From the NCBI RefSeq assembly GCF_020176955.2, contig NZ_JAIUCZ020000003.1, positions 682,001 to 746,000 on the forward strand: a stretch of 64,000 nt of DNA, given 5' to 3'. Shown here in pieces: positions 54,713-63,275 of this stretch. Position 1 is the stretch's first letter, and each line of letters opens with the position of its first letter. The notes below the pieces were generated by a model, which saw nothing but the letters and a program-made list of their open reading frames with translations, ran no database searches and had not been told where the DNA came from. Position numbers and translations under genes: made by a program. Source of the stretch: Nocardia sp. alder85J (GTDB taxonomy: Bacteria; Actinomycetota; Actinomycetes; Mycobacteriales; Mycobacteriaceae).

Positions 54713-55318
54713 GTCGATCAGTGTCCCTTCGCGGCCTTCACCAAGCCAAACAGGACTCTAATACCGATCGGTCTCATTCATTGGGGACGGCCCAGTGGCG
54801 CGTCTTTCGGCATTGCAGCATCCTTCCGTTCTCGAAAACCGCTGCCGCCCTTCGCCATGTGACCGGCTCTCCCGGCCTCGGACTACTACGGCGGCTCCGC
54901 CCCACCCGGCCGGTTCGACAGTCGGTGCATCTATCCCCAAGCACCGCAACCGGTTTGCGCGCCGTTCGGGGAGTCCGACCGGGTGGTTCCCGTGTTCACT
55001 GTGATTCGCTCGATGAAGTAGGAGCCCGACTGTGTCCCTGCGGCATCGCCACGAGTACGCCGTAGACCTTCCTCGTGGCCTCCCGACCGGCTTCGATAAA
55101 CCGATCCAGGAGTTTCCAGCCACGGAATCGGCTGGTGCGCACCGCTTCCTGCCCAGATCCGCCAGATTCGAGCAGGTGTCCCATGGAGGGACGTAACAAC
55201 GCCGGTTCCTCGCGTGCTCCTCTTCATCCCGCTTGCCGGACCCGCACCATCTGGCAGTACTGGCCACGCCCCGGCGTTGTCGGGGCTGCTCCCACCCTCC
55301 CCGGCACCACCCGGAGCA
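54713..55318. other. Region between IS3 element and intron, about 600 bp
   Basis: No gene recognised on either strand. It is the 3' exon side of the group II intron. A frame near 54996-55199 on the minus strand (FRGWKLLDRFIEAGREATRK) has reasonable composition and may be a scrap of a lost gene, but nothing firm can be said. Confidence 0.35.
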
Positions 55319-55359
55319 GTCGGGTAAGGACGGCGCATTGCTGCGCCGTCCTCCCCTCA

Positions 55360-55393
55360 GAACTGCCCGTGCGGCTTTCACCGCAGGCAGCTC
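55360..55393 (-). ncRNA. Group II intron domain V
   Basis: 34-nt hairpin GAGCTGCCTGCGGTGAAAGC plus CGCACGGGCAGTTC with the GAAA tetraloop and two-base bulge (CG) of catalytic domain V. It overlaps the last codons of the reverse-transcriptase gene and is followed at once by domain VI with a bulged A. Confidence 0.9.
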
Positions 55394-57155
55394 AAGCAAG
55401 CCGCTGGCGCGAATCGGGTTGAAGCGCAGTGCTTCTGCGTTTCCGAGCGGGTCGCTCGTTGCGGCAGGAGCGGTGGACCAGGCGAGTTCGTTCACCGTCC
55501 GCCGGAGCGGGTCGTCCGTCATGGACGAGGTAGTCCGCGGCAATTGCCTGACGGATGACCAGCAGCCACCATCGCTCCCATTCCTGCGGAGATTCCGGTG
55601 GCTGATCCGGTGACAACAGTTCGTTCCGGCAGAGCGGGCAGCGACCGTGCTGCTCGATCAGCAGCCGCCGCGTGTAACCGTCGACCGGAGGCTTGATTCT
55701 GCGTCGCCGTTGTTCCCAGTACTCGGCAAGTGCTGGATCATCGGATGATGCCCGGCCCTTGACCAGAGTGTGTCGGACGATGTCGGTCCAGGAGAATCGC
55801 ACCAGGTGAGCGCCGGTGGCTGCGTCGCCGAATACCCAGCGGTTGTTCCTGAACTTGTTGAATTTGCCGAAGTAGCGGGCCGAGACCCACCATCTCGACT
55901 TCGTAGGGTGGCTGTAGGTCGCCCACTTGTAGGTCAGCACCCACAGATAATCGTCGAGGACGTTGAACGTCCGCTTCGACACCACGCCCCGGTAATAGGC
56001 CGCCCAGCCCTTGATGATCGGGCTGAGCCTGGCGACAACCGCCCGCGCATTGGAGCCACGCAATGCGCGGATCTCCGTTCGCAGCCGTTCCCGTATTCGC
56101 CGGACCGCAGCTTTGGATGGTTTGATCAGCAGCTTGCCGTGATAGCGGCGGACATTGAACCCGAGAAAGTCGAATCCGGTCTCACCGAGGTGGACGATGC
56201 GCGTCTTATCCTCGTTGAAGACCAAACCCCTCGGTGCCAGCCACTCGGCCAGCCGCGCCTTGACCTGCTCGGCCTGCCGCTGGGTGCGGCAGAGCGCGAC
56301 GAGATCGTCGGCATATCTGATAACCACCGGAGAGTCCGTGCGCGTCGACTCGGCATTACTGCCGGACTCCGCATATCGAACTCCCGCCGCGTATTCCAGC
56401 CCGTGCAAGGCAATATTCAGTAGCAACGGACTGATGACGCCGCCCTGGGGCGTGCCCTCATCGGTCGGAGCAAATCCCTTGCCTGCCTCGAAGACTCCCG
56501 CTTTCAACCAATCCCGGATCATGTCCCTGGCGGGGAAGGATCCGATGGCCTCGAGTAGCCGGGAATGATCGATTCTGTCGAACGCCGCCGCCAGATCGGC
56601 GTCCAGCGCCCACACCCGCTTGGCCCGTTGGCCTCGACAGACGGTGTAGATCGCCTGAATCGCATCGTGGCAGCTGCGACCCGGCCGGAACCCATAGGAT
56701 TTGGGCTCGAACCGGGCCTCCCACTCAGGTTCCAGCGCGTTACGCACCCTGCCTTGATGGCAACGATCCGCGATCACCGGAATCCCGAGCGGCCGCAACT
56801 TCGCACGGTTACCCGCCTTGGGTATATACACCCGCTTGACCGGCCGGGGCCGCCAGGATGCCGCGTCATGGTGCACCTGGACCGCCAGCTGCATCCGGTC
56901 GTACGAGGTCAACGCGACATCACCGTCGATCCCAGCGGTCTTGCGCCCCGCATTGCGCTGCGTCGCCTGCCGCACGCTGATCAGCGTGTTGCTCCAACTA
57001 CGCAGCATCATCTTCTGCAGGTTCCTGACCGTCGCCAGGTTCCCGCTCCGAGTCGCTGTGAAGATCCGCTGCCGCAGCCGCCGTACGTTGTCCTCGTGGT
57101 GCCGCCAGTCGACGGCATCCCACGAAAGGGTAACGCCCTCAGGTCCGTTCACCAT
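55392..57155 (-). CDS. ltrA: Group II intron reverse transcriptase/maturase
   Basis: 587 aa from ATG 57155 (GAAGGACAAG upstream), or 602 aa from 57200. RT domains: VKRVYIPKAGNRAKLRPLGI (RT1), YGFRPGRSCHDAIQAIY, WALDADLAAAFDRIDHSRLL, GTPQGGVISPLLLNIALHGL, and the active-site VIRYADDLVALCRTQRQ (YADD). The maturase domain X follows (KGWAAYYRGVVSKRTFN, LDDYLWVLTYKWA). The C-terminus has an HNH-like pattern (LLIEQHGRCPLCRNELLSPD, ending RLVHRSCRNE), giving a likely endonuclease domain. All key residues are intact, so the intron may still be mobile. Confidence 0.94.
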   Translation of the reverse strand: MVNGPEGVTLSWDAVDWRHHEDNVRRLRQRIFTATRSGNLATVRNLQKMMLRSWSNTLISVRQATQRNAGRKTAGIDGDVALTSYDRMQLAVQVHHDAASWRPRPVKRVYIPKAGNRAKLRPLGIPVIADRCHQGRVRNALEPEWEARFEPKSYGFRPGRSCHDAIQAIYTVCRGQRAKRVWALDADLAAAFDRIDHSRLLEAIGSFPARDMIRDWLKAGVFEAGKGFAPTDEGTPQGGVISPLLLNIALHGLEYAAGVRYAESGSNAESTRTDSPVVIRYADDLVALCRTQRQAEQVKARLAEWLAPRGLVFNEDKTRIVHLGETGFDFLGFNVRRYHGKLLIKPSKAAVRRIRERLRTEIRALRGSNARAVVARLSPIIKGWAAYYRGVVSKRTFNVLDDYLWVLTYKWATYSHPTKSRWWVSARYFGKFNKFRNNRWVFGDAATGAHLVRFSWTDIVRHTLVKGRASSDDPALAEYWEQRRRRIKPPVDGYTRRLLIEQHGRCPLCRNELLSPDQPPESPQEWERWWLLVIRQAIAADYLVHDGRPAPADGERTRLVHRSCRNERPARKRRSTALQPDSRQRLA

Positions 57156-57832
57156 TCGGTGTCCAACTTGTCCTTCGGTTCCGGCGGTTCGAGACCGCAT
57201 TGCTTCACCAGCTCACCTGTCCACGTCAGCGCCTCTTTCGAGACCCGAGCACACGGCCCGGTATCCGGCCAGTTATCCAGCGACGACGGCATGGAGGTGC
57301 CGTCACGATGCGCTGGTTTCCTGCTGGCTTTCGCCCGCCGGCCTTCGCTTCTCGGACATCCTGTTCCCGCCAGAGGATTCCGCTCTCCTCGCGGTCGGCC
57401 TACCAGAACATCGCCACGATGTTCTGGACTCTGTCGGGGTTTCCGTGTTCCGCACGCATGAGATACGGCCGGGTTGGGTGCCTTCTTTACCCCGGGGCGG
57501 CGGTGTCCTCCCGACCAGCACAGCCTCTCTGATCGGCGCCTGCCGCTTCTCAACGGCCAGCCCTATACCCCGCTGGAACAACCCACCGGCGGAGCTGCTG
57601 ATAACGAGGCAACGAAGATTCACTTCCGTTCACCCGTCCGGCCTTCCCCTCGCCCGTCGCCCCTGGGTGGAACAGGGACGCTTCGGCTTTCACCCCAGGC
57701 TTCGCACCCCGCGGTCACCCACGACGCACGCCAGGGCGAGGACGGTCCCACAGACACTGGACCGGATCACGCTCTCGTCAAACGACCTCCAATCAAACGC
57801 GACCACTCACAACGTGCGACATCACGTCGCAC

Positions 57833-58124
57833 AGCTGCCCCCAGCTCCACCGACCTGCTACGACAAGCCGGAGACGGGGGTCTTTCACCTCCGCTCGAAT
57901 CACAGCGCCTCACGGCGCAAACCGAAAGTGGGACAGAGCCGTTAACCTTTACAGACCCCAACTCAGCAGAGTGGGGCGGCGCGGTGTGGTGGTGTCTGAT
58001 CGGCCGATCCCCGGATGTCGGTACCCCCGCGTACGGTCTTTCTTCTCACCGCCCCGTGGCTGGGCAGGTGCAGCATTAGAGTGATCGAGACGTCTCCGGG
58101 GGAGAACGTGCCGTCAGCGAGGGA
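57833..58124. other. Intergenic region before the helicase operon
   Basis: About 290 bp between the proposed intron 5' end and the first helicase gene. It probably carries the promoter of the helicase operon. No clear promoter boxes or genes assigned. Confidence 0.35.
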
Positions 58125-61100
58125 GTGGATGTGGACGCGTTCGGTGTGCTCGGTGAGGTCCTCGACGATTACCAATCCTTTGTCGCCGGCTTCTTGAACA
58201 TCAAAGATCCTGCCGTCCGGCAGAAGGTCGAAACAGAGATCGAAAACGGTTTGCTGTGGCCCGAGCCGTGGCTGGCGCTGAACCCCGCCTTCGAACCCGG
58301 CGGGACGGTTTCCGAACTCGTCGACCGGAAGGTGCTGTACCCCGCTGCACGGGAGATCTTCCGGGAACGCACCAATGAGGATCCCTTCGGCCGGGAGATT
58401 TCCTTCCACCGTCATCAGAGCGACGCGTTCGACGTGGCCCGCCGCGGCGAGTCGTACGTGCTCACCACCGGCACCGGATCGGGCAAGTCGATGTCCTACA
58501 TCGTGCCGATCGTGGACCGCGTGCTGCGGGAGGGCTCCGGCCTTGGGGTCCGGGCGCTCGTGGTGTACCCGATGAACGCATTGGCCAACAGCCAGCTCGG
58601 GGAACTCGAGAAGTTCCTCGGCCGTGACAATCCCCAGGTCACGTTCGCGCGCTACACCGGGCAGGAATCCCCCGCACAGCGAGAGACGATCCTGCAGAAC
58701 CCCCCGGACATTCTTCTGACGAACTACGTAATGCTCGAGCTGATGCTCACCCGCCCGCGGGAGCGGTCGGCGCTGATTACCAGCGCTGCCAACCTGTCGT
58801 TCCTGGTGCTCGACGAGTTGCACACCTACCGCGGCCGGCAAGGCGCCGACGTCGCAATGCTCATCCGGCGTCTACGCGGCGCAGTCGGCGCCGACGCGCT
58901 GCAATGCGTCGGCACCAGCGCAACCCTGGCCGGCCCCGGAACCAGGGCCGAGCAACGCTGGCAGGTCGCCGAGCTGGCGACCCGGATCTTCGGGACCGGC
59001 ATTCCGCCGGAGAACATCATCGGCGAAACCTTGCGTCGTGCCACCGTGGGCCGGACCGATGCGGCCGCGTTGGCGGCCCGGCTGGCCTCACCAACGCCGT
59101 CGACGTGGGAGGTGCTGCACACCGACCCGCTGGCAATCTGGACCGAGCAGACCTTCGGGCTGCGCGAGGACGAAGGCCGACTGGCACGACAGCTGCCGAC
59201 TCGGTTGCGTGAGGCAGCCGATACTCTCGCTCAACAAACCGGCATCGACCAAGCGGTCTGCGAGGACCAGCTGCGTGAGCTGCTGATGGCCGGTTCGCGC
59301 GTGCGCGATAATCGGGGCCGTCCGCTGTTCGCGTTCAAGCTGCACCAGTTCATCGGCAAGGGTGACACCGCATACGCCACTTTGGAACGGCCTGAGCACC
59401 GCTACCTGACCACCCAGTACCAGCGCAGCGCGCCGGTCGGAGAGACCGGGAAGCCACTGTTCCCGCTGGCATTCTGCCGCGAATGCGGGCAGGACTTTCT
59501 GGTGGTCAACCTGGACAAAGGGGGCGAGAACTTCAGTCCCCGCATGCTCAGCGGTGGTCGGGGAGAGCAAGCGGAGGCAACCGGCCTGTTGCTGGTTACG
59601 GAGAAGCCGTGGCCGGCACCGAGCGATCCGACGCTGCTGGAGCTGGTACCCGAAGACTGGGTGATCGAGACCGGTACCAGTCGTGTCCTGGACAAGGGTC
59701 GCCGTGGTCGGCTGCCAGAGACGTATCGAGTCGACGCGTTCGGCACGGTCACAGACGACGGGCTGCCGGTCGCATTTTTCGAGCGGCTCGACTTCTGCCC
59801 GTCGTGCAAGACCAGCTACGAGAGCACCCAGCAGTCGGAGTTCTCCCGGGTGGCGAGCCTGGGCACCGAAGGCCGGGCCAGCGCGGTCACGGTGCTTTCG
59901 CAGGCGGTGGTTCGCGCCCTGCGGCAAGAGACCGATCTCGACGAGGTGGCGCGCAAGTTCCTGGCGTTCTCGGACAACCGTCAGGACGCGAGCCTGCAAG
60001 CCGGTCACTTCAACGACTTCGTCCTGGTCGGGTTGGTGCGTTCGGCCCTGTATCGGGCTGCCCGAGACCAGGAACTGCGCAACCCGAGAGAACCGCTAGG
60101 GGACGAGGAGCTGGGCTCGCGGGTGGTCGCGGCCCTCGGTGGTGACCTCGCCGATTTCGCCAAGGACCCTGATACTGCGCATGAGGCTGTGCCGCGCCGC
60201 AAGATCACCCGAGCGCTACGGGATGCGGTTACCTATCGACTCTGGGCCGATCTGAAGCGAGGTTGGCGGATCACCATGCCCAACCTCGAGCAGACCGGGC
60301 AACTGCGGCTGAGCTACATGGGCATCGACGAGCTGGCCGATGACGAGGCGGAGTGGGCTGCATTCGGTCAGCCGTTGGCGGAAGCCGAGCCCGAGACCCG
60401 ACGGCAATTGATGCATGTCCTGCTCGACGAACTGCGCCGCTATCTGTGCATCGAATCGGAGTTCCTCACCGAGGAGAAGTACGACAGCATCAAGCGTGCG
60501 AGCCAGGACTGGTTGAAGGCGCCGTGGTCGCTGGCGGAGGAGACCGGGGTGTATTCGGGCACCGCCTACCCCGGCAGTCGACCAAAATTCGAACCGGGCT
60601 CCGGTGGGGATCTCTACGTATCGGGGCTGGGCGCGTACGGACGCTGGCTGCGTCGCCCCGACCGGTTCCCGCTGCACGACCATCCTCTCAAACCTGCCGA
60701 CGCGGATACTGTGATCCAGGCGCTTCTGGCGGTGATGGCCAAGGCCGGGATCCTGGTGAAGATCCAGGAGAAGAACCGTCGCACCGGATATCGGATCCAG
60801 GCGAGCCTTGTCGAGTGGCGGGCCGGCACGGGCGAGTACCGTGCCCCCGACCCGATCCGCGGCAATCAGACGCGGGGCCGGGTCAATCCGTTCTTTCGCG
60901 ACTTCTACGCCGAAACAGCGAGCAGCCTGGTCGGCCTCGAGGCCCGCGAGCACACCGCGCAAGTCGAACCGTCGCTGCGTCAGGATCGGGAGGCCAGGTT
61001 CGGCAACGCGAACCTTCCGGTGCTCTACTGCTCGCCGACGATGGAACTCGGGGTCGACATCAAGAGTCTGAATGTGGTGGGAATGCGCAACGTGCCACCG

Positions 61101-63275
61101 ACTCCGGCGAACTACGCTCAGCGGTCGGGCCGGGCCGGGCGATCCGGGCAGCCGGCCGTGGTTTTGACCTACTGCGCGACCGGAAACGCCCACGACGCTT
61201 ACTATTTCGGCCGCAGCAAGGACATGGTCGCGGGTGCGGTCGCACCACCGCGTTTGGAGCTGGGCAATCAGGATCTCGTACGCGCGCATGCTCATTCGAT
61301 CTGGCTGGTGGTGTGCGGCCTCGATCTCAAGGCGAGCATGGTCGATCTGCTTGACGTCGACGAACCTGGCCAACCGCTGCGTGCTGAGGTGCGTGCTGCC
61401 ATGGACCACCCGGCCAATCGAGGCACGGCGATCCGGGCAATCACCGCCGTGCTGGAGGCCACTGGTGAGGTGACCTCGGCGCCGTGGTGGACCGACACCT
61501 GGATCGCCGACACCGTCGACAAGGCGGTCAGGCGGTTCGACCAGGCCACCGAACGCTGGCGCACCCTCTATCGGGAAGCGCTGGTCGAACTCGACGCCGC
61601 CAACTCGACCCTCAAGGACATCGGCGCATCCGAGGCGTCCAAACGTCAGGCCCGCAGCCGCATCTCGGAGGCCCGCGCTGCACTGGATCTGCTGCGGGGA
61701 CAGATCGATGACATCAATCAGAGCGACTTCTACCCCTACCGATACTTCGCCTCCGAGGGGTTCCTGCCCGGCTATTCGTTCCCACGGCTGCCGCTGGCCG
61801 CGTTCATCCCGGCAGAGCGCCGCACCCGCAACGGCCAGGGCGACTACGTCCAGCGCCCACGGTTCCTGGCGATCAGCGAATTCGGGCCTGGCGCCTTCAT
61901 TTATCACGAGGGCGCCCGCTACGAGGTCAACCGGGTAAGCCTGCCGGCGCGTGAGGACGGCACCGGTGTGAACATCACCGAACTGCAGCGCTGCAACCAT
62001 TGCGGCTACCTGCACGAGGGCAACGGTCCGACGCGAAACGCGATGTGCGAGCACTGCGGTGGAGGATCACTCGAGACGATGGACCGGATGATGCGGCTGG
62101 TCTCGGTCAAGACCCGCCGTCGCGACCGGATCAGCGCCGACGAGGAAGAACGTCAACGCGCGGGCCACGAGATCGTCACCACCCTCCGATTCGTCCCGCA
62201 CGGTCAGCGTGCCGGTGAACTGACCAGCACTATCACCGTGGACGATGCGGAGCTGGGCACTATGACCTACGGCGACACCGCACTGATCCGTCGCATGAAT
62301 GTCGGGCTGCGCCGCCGCAAGGACAAGAACACCAAAGGCCATCTGCTCGACACCCTCGAAGGCCGGTGGGCACGGGAAGCGGATCTCACCAAGAACACCG
62401 GCAACGACGTGCCGCGGATCCAGCGTGTCGTGCCATACGTGGAAGATCACCGCAACGCGCTACTGCTGCACCTGGATCCGTTCATCCCCACGGAAGTGCG
62501 GATGGCCGCGATGTACGCCCTGAAACGCGCCATCGAGGCGGTGTTCCAGCTCGAAAGCAACGAACTGGCCGTGGAACCCCTCCCTGGCGGCACCGGTGAT
62601 CAGGCATGGTCACGGCTGCTGTTCTTCGAGGCCGCCGAGGGCGGAGCCGGGGTCTTGCGCCGCCTGGCCACCGAGGACATGCAGATCCGCGTTGTCGCGC
62701 GGAAAGCCCTCGAGATCCTGCACTTCGACCCCGACACCGGTGAGGATCGGCATCGGGCCGAACACGCACGAGAAGACTGCGCCCAGGCCTGCTATGACTG
62801 CCTGCTCTCCTACAGCAACCAATGGGACCACCAGGATCTCGATCGGCATGTCGTCACCGACTTGCTCCGCCGATTGACCCACGCCACCGTGGCTGTCGGT
62901 GCCGGTGGAGAAGAACGTTCGCAGCAGCTGAACCGGCTTGCAGCGCAGAGCAACAGCCTCGAACAACGGTTGCTCGATCTGCTCGAGGAGCACGGCTACC
63001 GGCTCCCCGACGAAGCCCAACAACCGGTCGATGGCTACTACGTGCGCCCCGACTTCGCCTACCACGGCGCCGACATGGATATTGCCGTCTTTCTCGACGG
63101 CCCGATCCACGACACCGCCCACCAAGCCGACAAGGACGAGCGGGCCCGGCGCAAGCTCGAGGACGAAGCCGGGTGGCTGGTCCTGCGGTTCCACCACACC
63201 GAAACCGACGACCACTGGTTGCAGAAGATCAAGGAGAACACCGAGGTGTTCGGTTCCGGACGGTGCAGCGCATGA
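58125..63275 (+). CDS. Large DEAD/DEAH helicase with DUF1998 and C-terminal nuclease-like domain (DruE/DrmA-DrmB-like)
   Basis: 1716 aa starting at GTG 58125 (GCGAGGGAG upstream). Helicase motifs are Walker A TTGTGSGKSMSYI (Lys 121), LVLDELHTYRGRQGADVAML (DELH 230-233), GTSATL, and YAQRSGRAGRSGQPAVV (motif VI). There are four Cys pairs: FCRECGQDF, FCPSCKTSY, RCNHCGYLHEG and MCEHCGGG. The DUF1998 signature is EDCAQACYDCLLSYSNQWDH (Cys 1552, 1556, 1559). The last 100 residues (YVRPDFAYHGADMDIAVFLD, DKDERARRKLEDEAGWLVLR) look like a DUF559/Vsr-type PD-(D/E)xK nuclease. DISARM carries helicase and DUF1998 on separate proteins; DruE of Druantia fuses them. It is coupled by ATGA to an SNF2 helicase gene. 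Likely phage defence. Confidence 0.88.
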   Translation: MDVDAFGVLGEVLDDYQSFVAGFLNIKDPAVRQKVETEIENGLLWPEPWLALNPAFEPGGTVSELVDRKVLYPAAREIFRERTNEDPFGREISFHRHQSDAFDVARRGESYVLTTGTGSGKSMSYIVPIVDRVLREGSGLGVRALVVYPMNALANSQLGELEKFLGRDNPQVTFARYTGQESPAQRETILQNPPDILLTNYVMLELMLTRPRERSALITSAANLSFLVLDELHTYRGRQGADVAMLIRRLRGAVGADALQCVGTSATLAGPGTRAEQRWQVAELATRIFGTGIPPENIIGETLRRATVGRTDAAALAARLASPTPSTWEVLHTDPLAIWTEQTFGLREDEGRLARQLPTRLREAADTLAQQTGIDQAVCEDQLRELLMAGSRVRDNRGRPLFAFKLHQFIGKGDTAYATLERPEHRYLTTQYQRSAPVGETGKPLFPLAFCRECGQDFLVVNLDKGGENFSPRMLSGGRGEQAEATGLLLVTEKPWPAPSDPTLLELVPEDWVIETGTSRVLDKGRRGRLPETYRVDAFGTVTDDGLPVAFFERLDFCPSCKTSYESTQQSEFSRVASLGTEGRASAVTVLSQAVVRALRQETDLDEVARKFLAFSDNRQDASLQAGHFNDFVLVGLVRSALYRAARDQELRNPREPLGDEELGSRVVAALGGDLADFAKDPDTAHEAVPRRKITRALRDAVTYRLWADLKRGWRITMPNLEQTGQLRLSYMGIDELADDEAEWAAFGQPLAEAEPETRRQLMHVLLDELRRYLCIESEFLTEEKYDSIKRASQDWLKAPWSLAEETGVYSGTAYPGSRPKFEPGSGGDLYVSGLGAYGRWLRRPDRFPLHDHPLKPADADTVIQALLAVMAKAGILVKIQEKNRRTGYRIQASLVEWRAGTGEYRAPDPIRGNQTRGRVNPFFRDFYAETASSLVGLEAREHTAQVEPSLRQDREARFGNANLPVLYCSPTMELGVDIKSLNVVGMRNVPPTPANYAQRSGRAGRSGQPAVVLTYCATGNAHDAYYFGRSKDMVAGAVAPPRLELGNQDLVRAHAHSIWLVVCGLDLKASMVDLLDVDEPGQPLRAEVRAAMDHPANRGTAIRAITAVLEATGEVTSAPWWTDTWIADTVDKAVRRFDQATERWRTLYREALVELDAANSTLKDIGASEASKRQARSRISEARAALDLLRGQIDDINQSDFYPYRYFASEGFLPGYSFPRLPLAAFIPAERRTRNGQGDYVQRPRFLAISEFGPGAFIYHEGARYEVNRVSLPAREDGTGVNITELQRCNHCGYLHEGNGPTRNAMCEHCGGGSLETMDRMMRLVSVKTRRRDRISADEEERQRAGHEIVTTLRFVPHGQRAGELTSTITVDDAELGTMTYGDTALIRRMNVGLRRRKDKNTKGHLLDTLEGRWAREADLTKNTGNDVPRIQRVVPYVEDHRNALLLHLDPFIPTEVRMAAMYALKRAIEAVFQLESNELAVEPLPGGTGDQAWSRLLFFEAAEGGAGVLRRLATEDMQIRVVARKALEILHFDPDTGEDRHRAEHAREDCAQACYDCLLSYSNQWDHQDLDRHVVTDLLRRLTHATVAVGAGGEERSQQLNRLAAQSNSLEQRLLDLLEEHGYRLPDEAQQPVDGYYVRPDFAYHGADMDIAVFLDGPIHDTAHQADKDERARRKLEDEAGWLVLRFHHTETDDHWLQKIKENTEVFGSGRCSA

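Larger units (their letters stand above)
55319..57832 (-). mobile_element. Group II intron with reverse transcriptase
   Basis: On the minus strand the 3' part is clear: domain V GAGCTGCCTGCGGTGAAAGC plus CGCACGGGCAGTTC (55360-55393), then domain VI GGACGGCGCAGCAATGCGCC plus GTCC, then TTACCCGAC ending at 55319. The 5' end is proposed at GTGCGACG (57832), which fits the GTGYG rule for group II introns and gives a total of about 2.5 kb. The 5' boundary is less certain than the 3' one. The 5' 630 nt are the ribozyme domains. Confidence 0.8.

Noticed and set aside
57200..57830. Several open frames within the 5' part of the intron
   Set aside because: They lie in the ribozyme domains and have no protein-like features.
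58015..58841. Minus-strand frame opposite the start of the large helicase
   Set aside because: Shadow of the helicase gene, which carries all helicase motifs on the plus strand.
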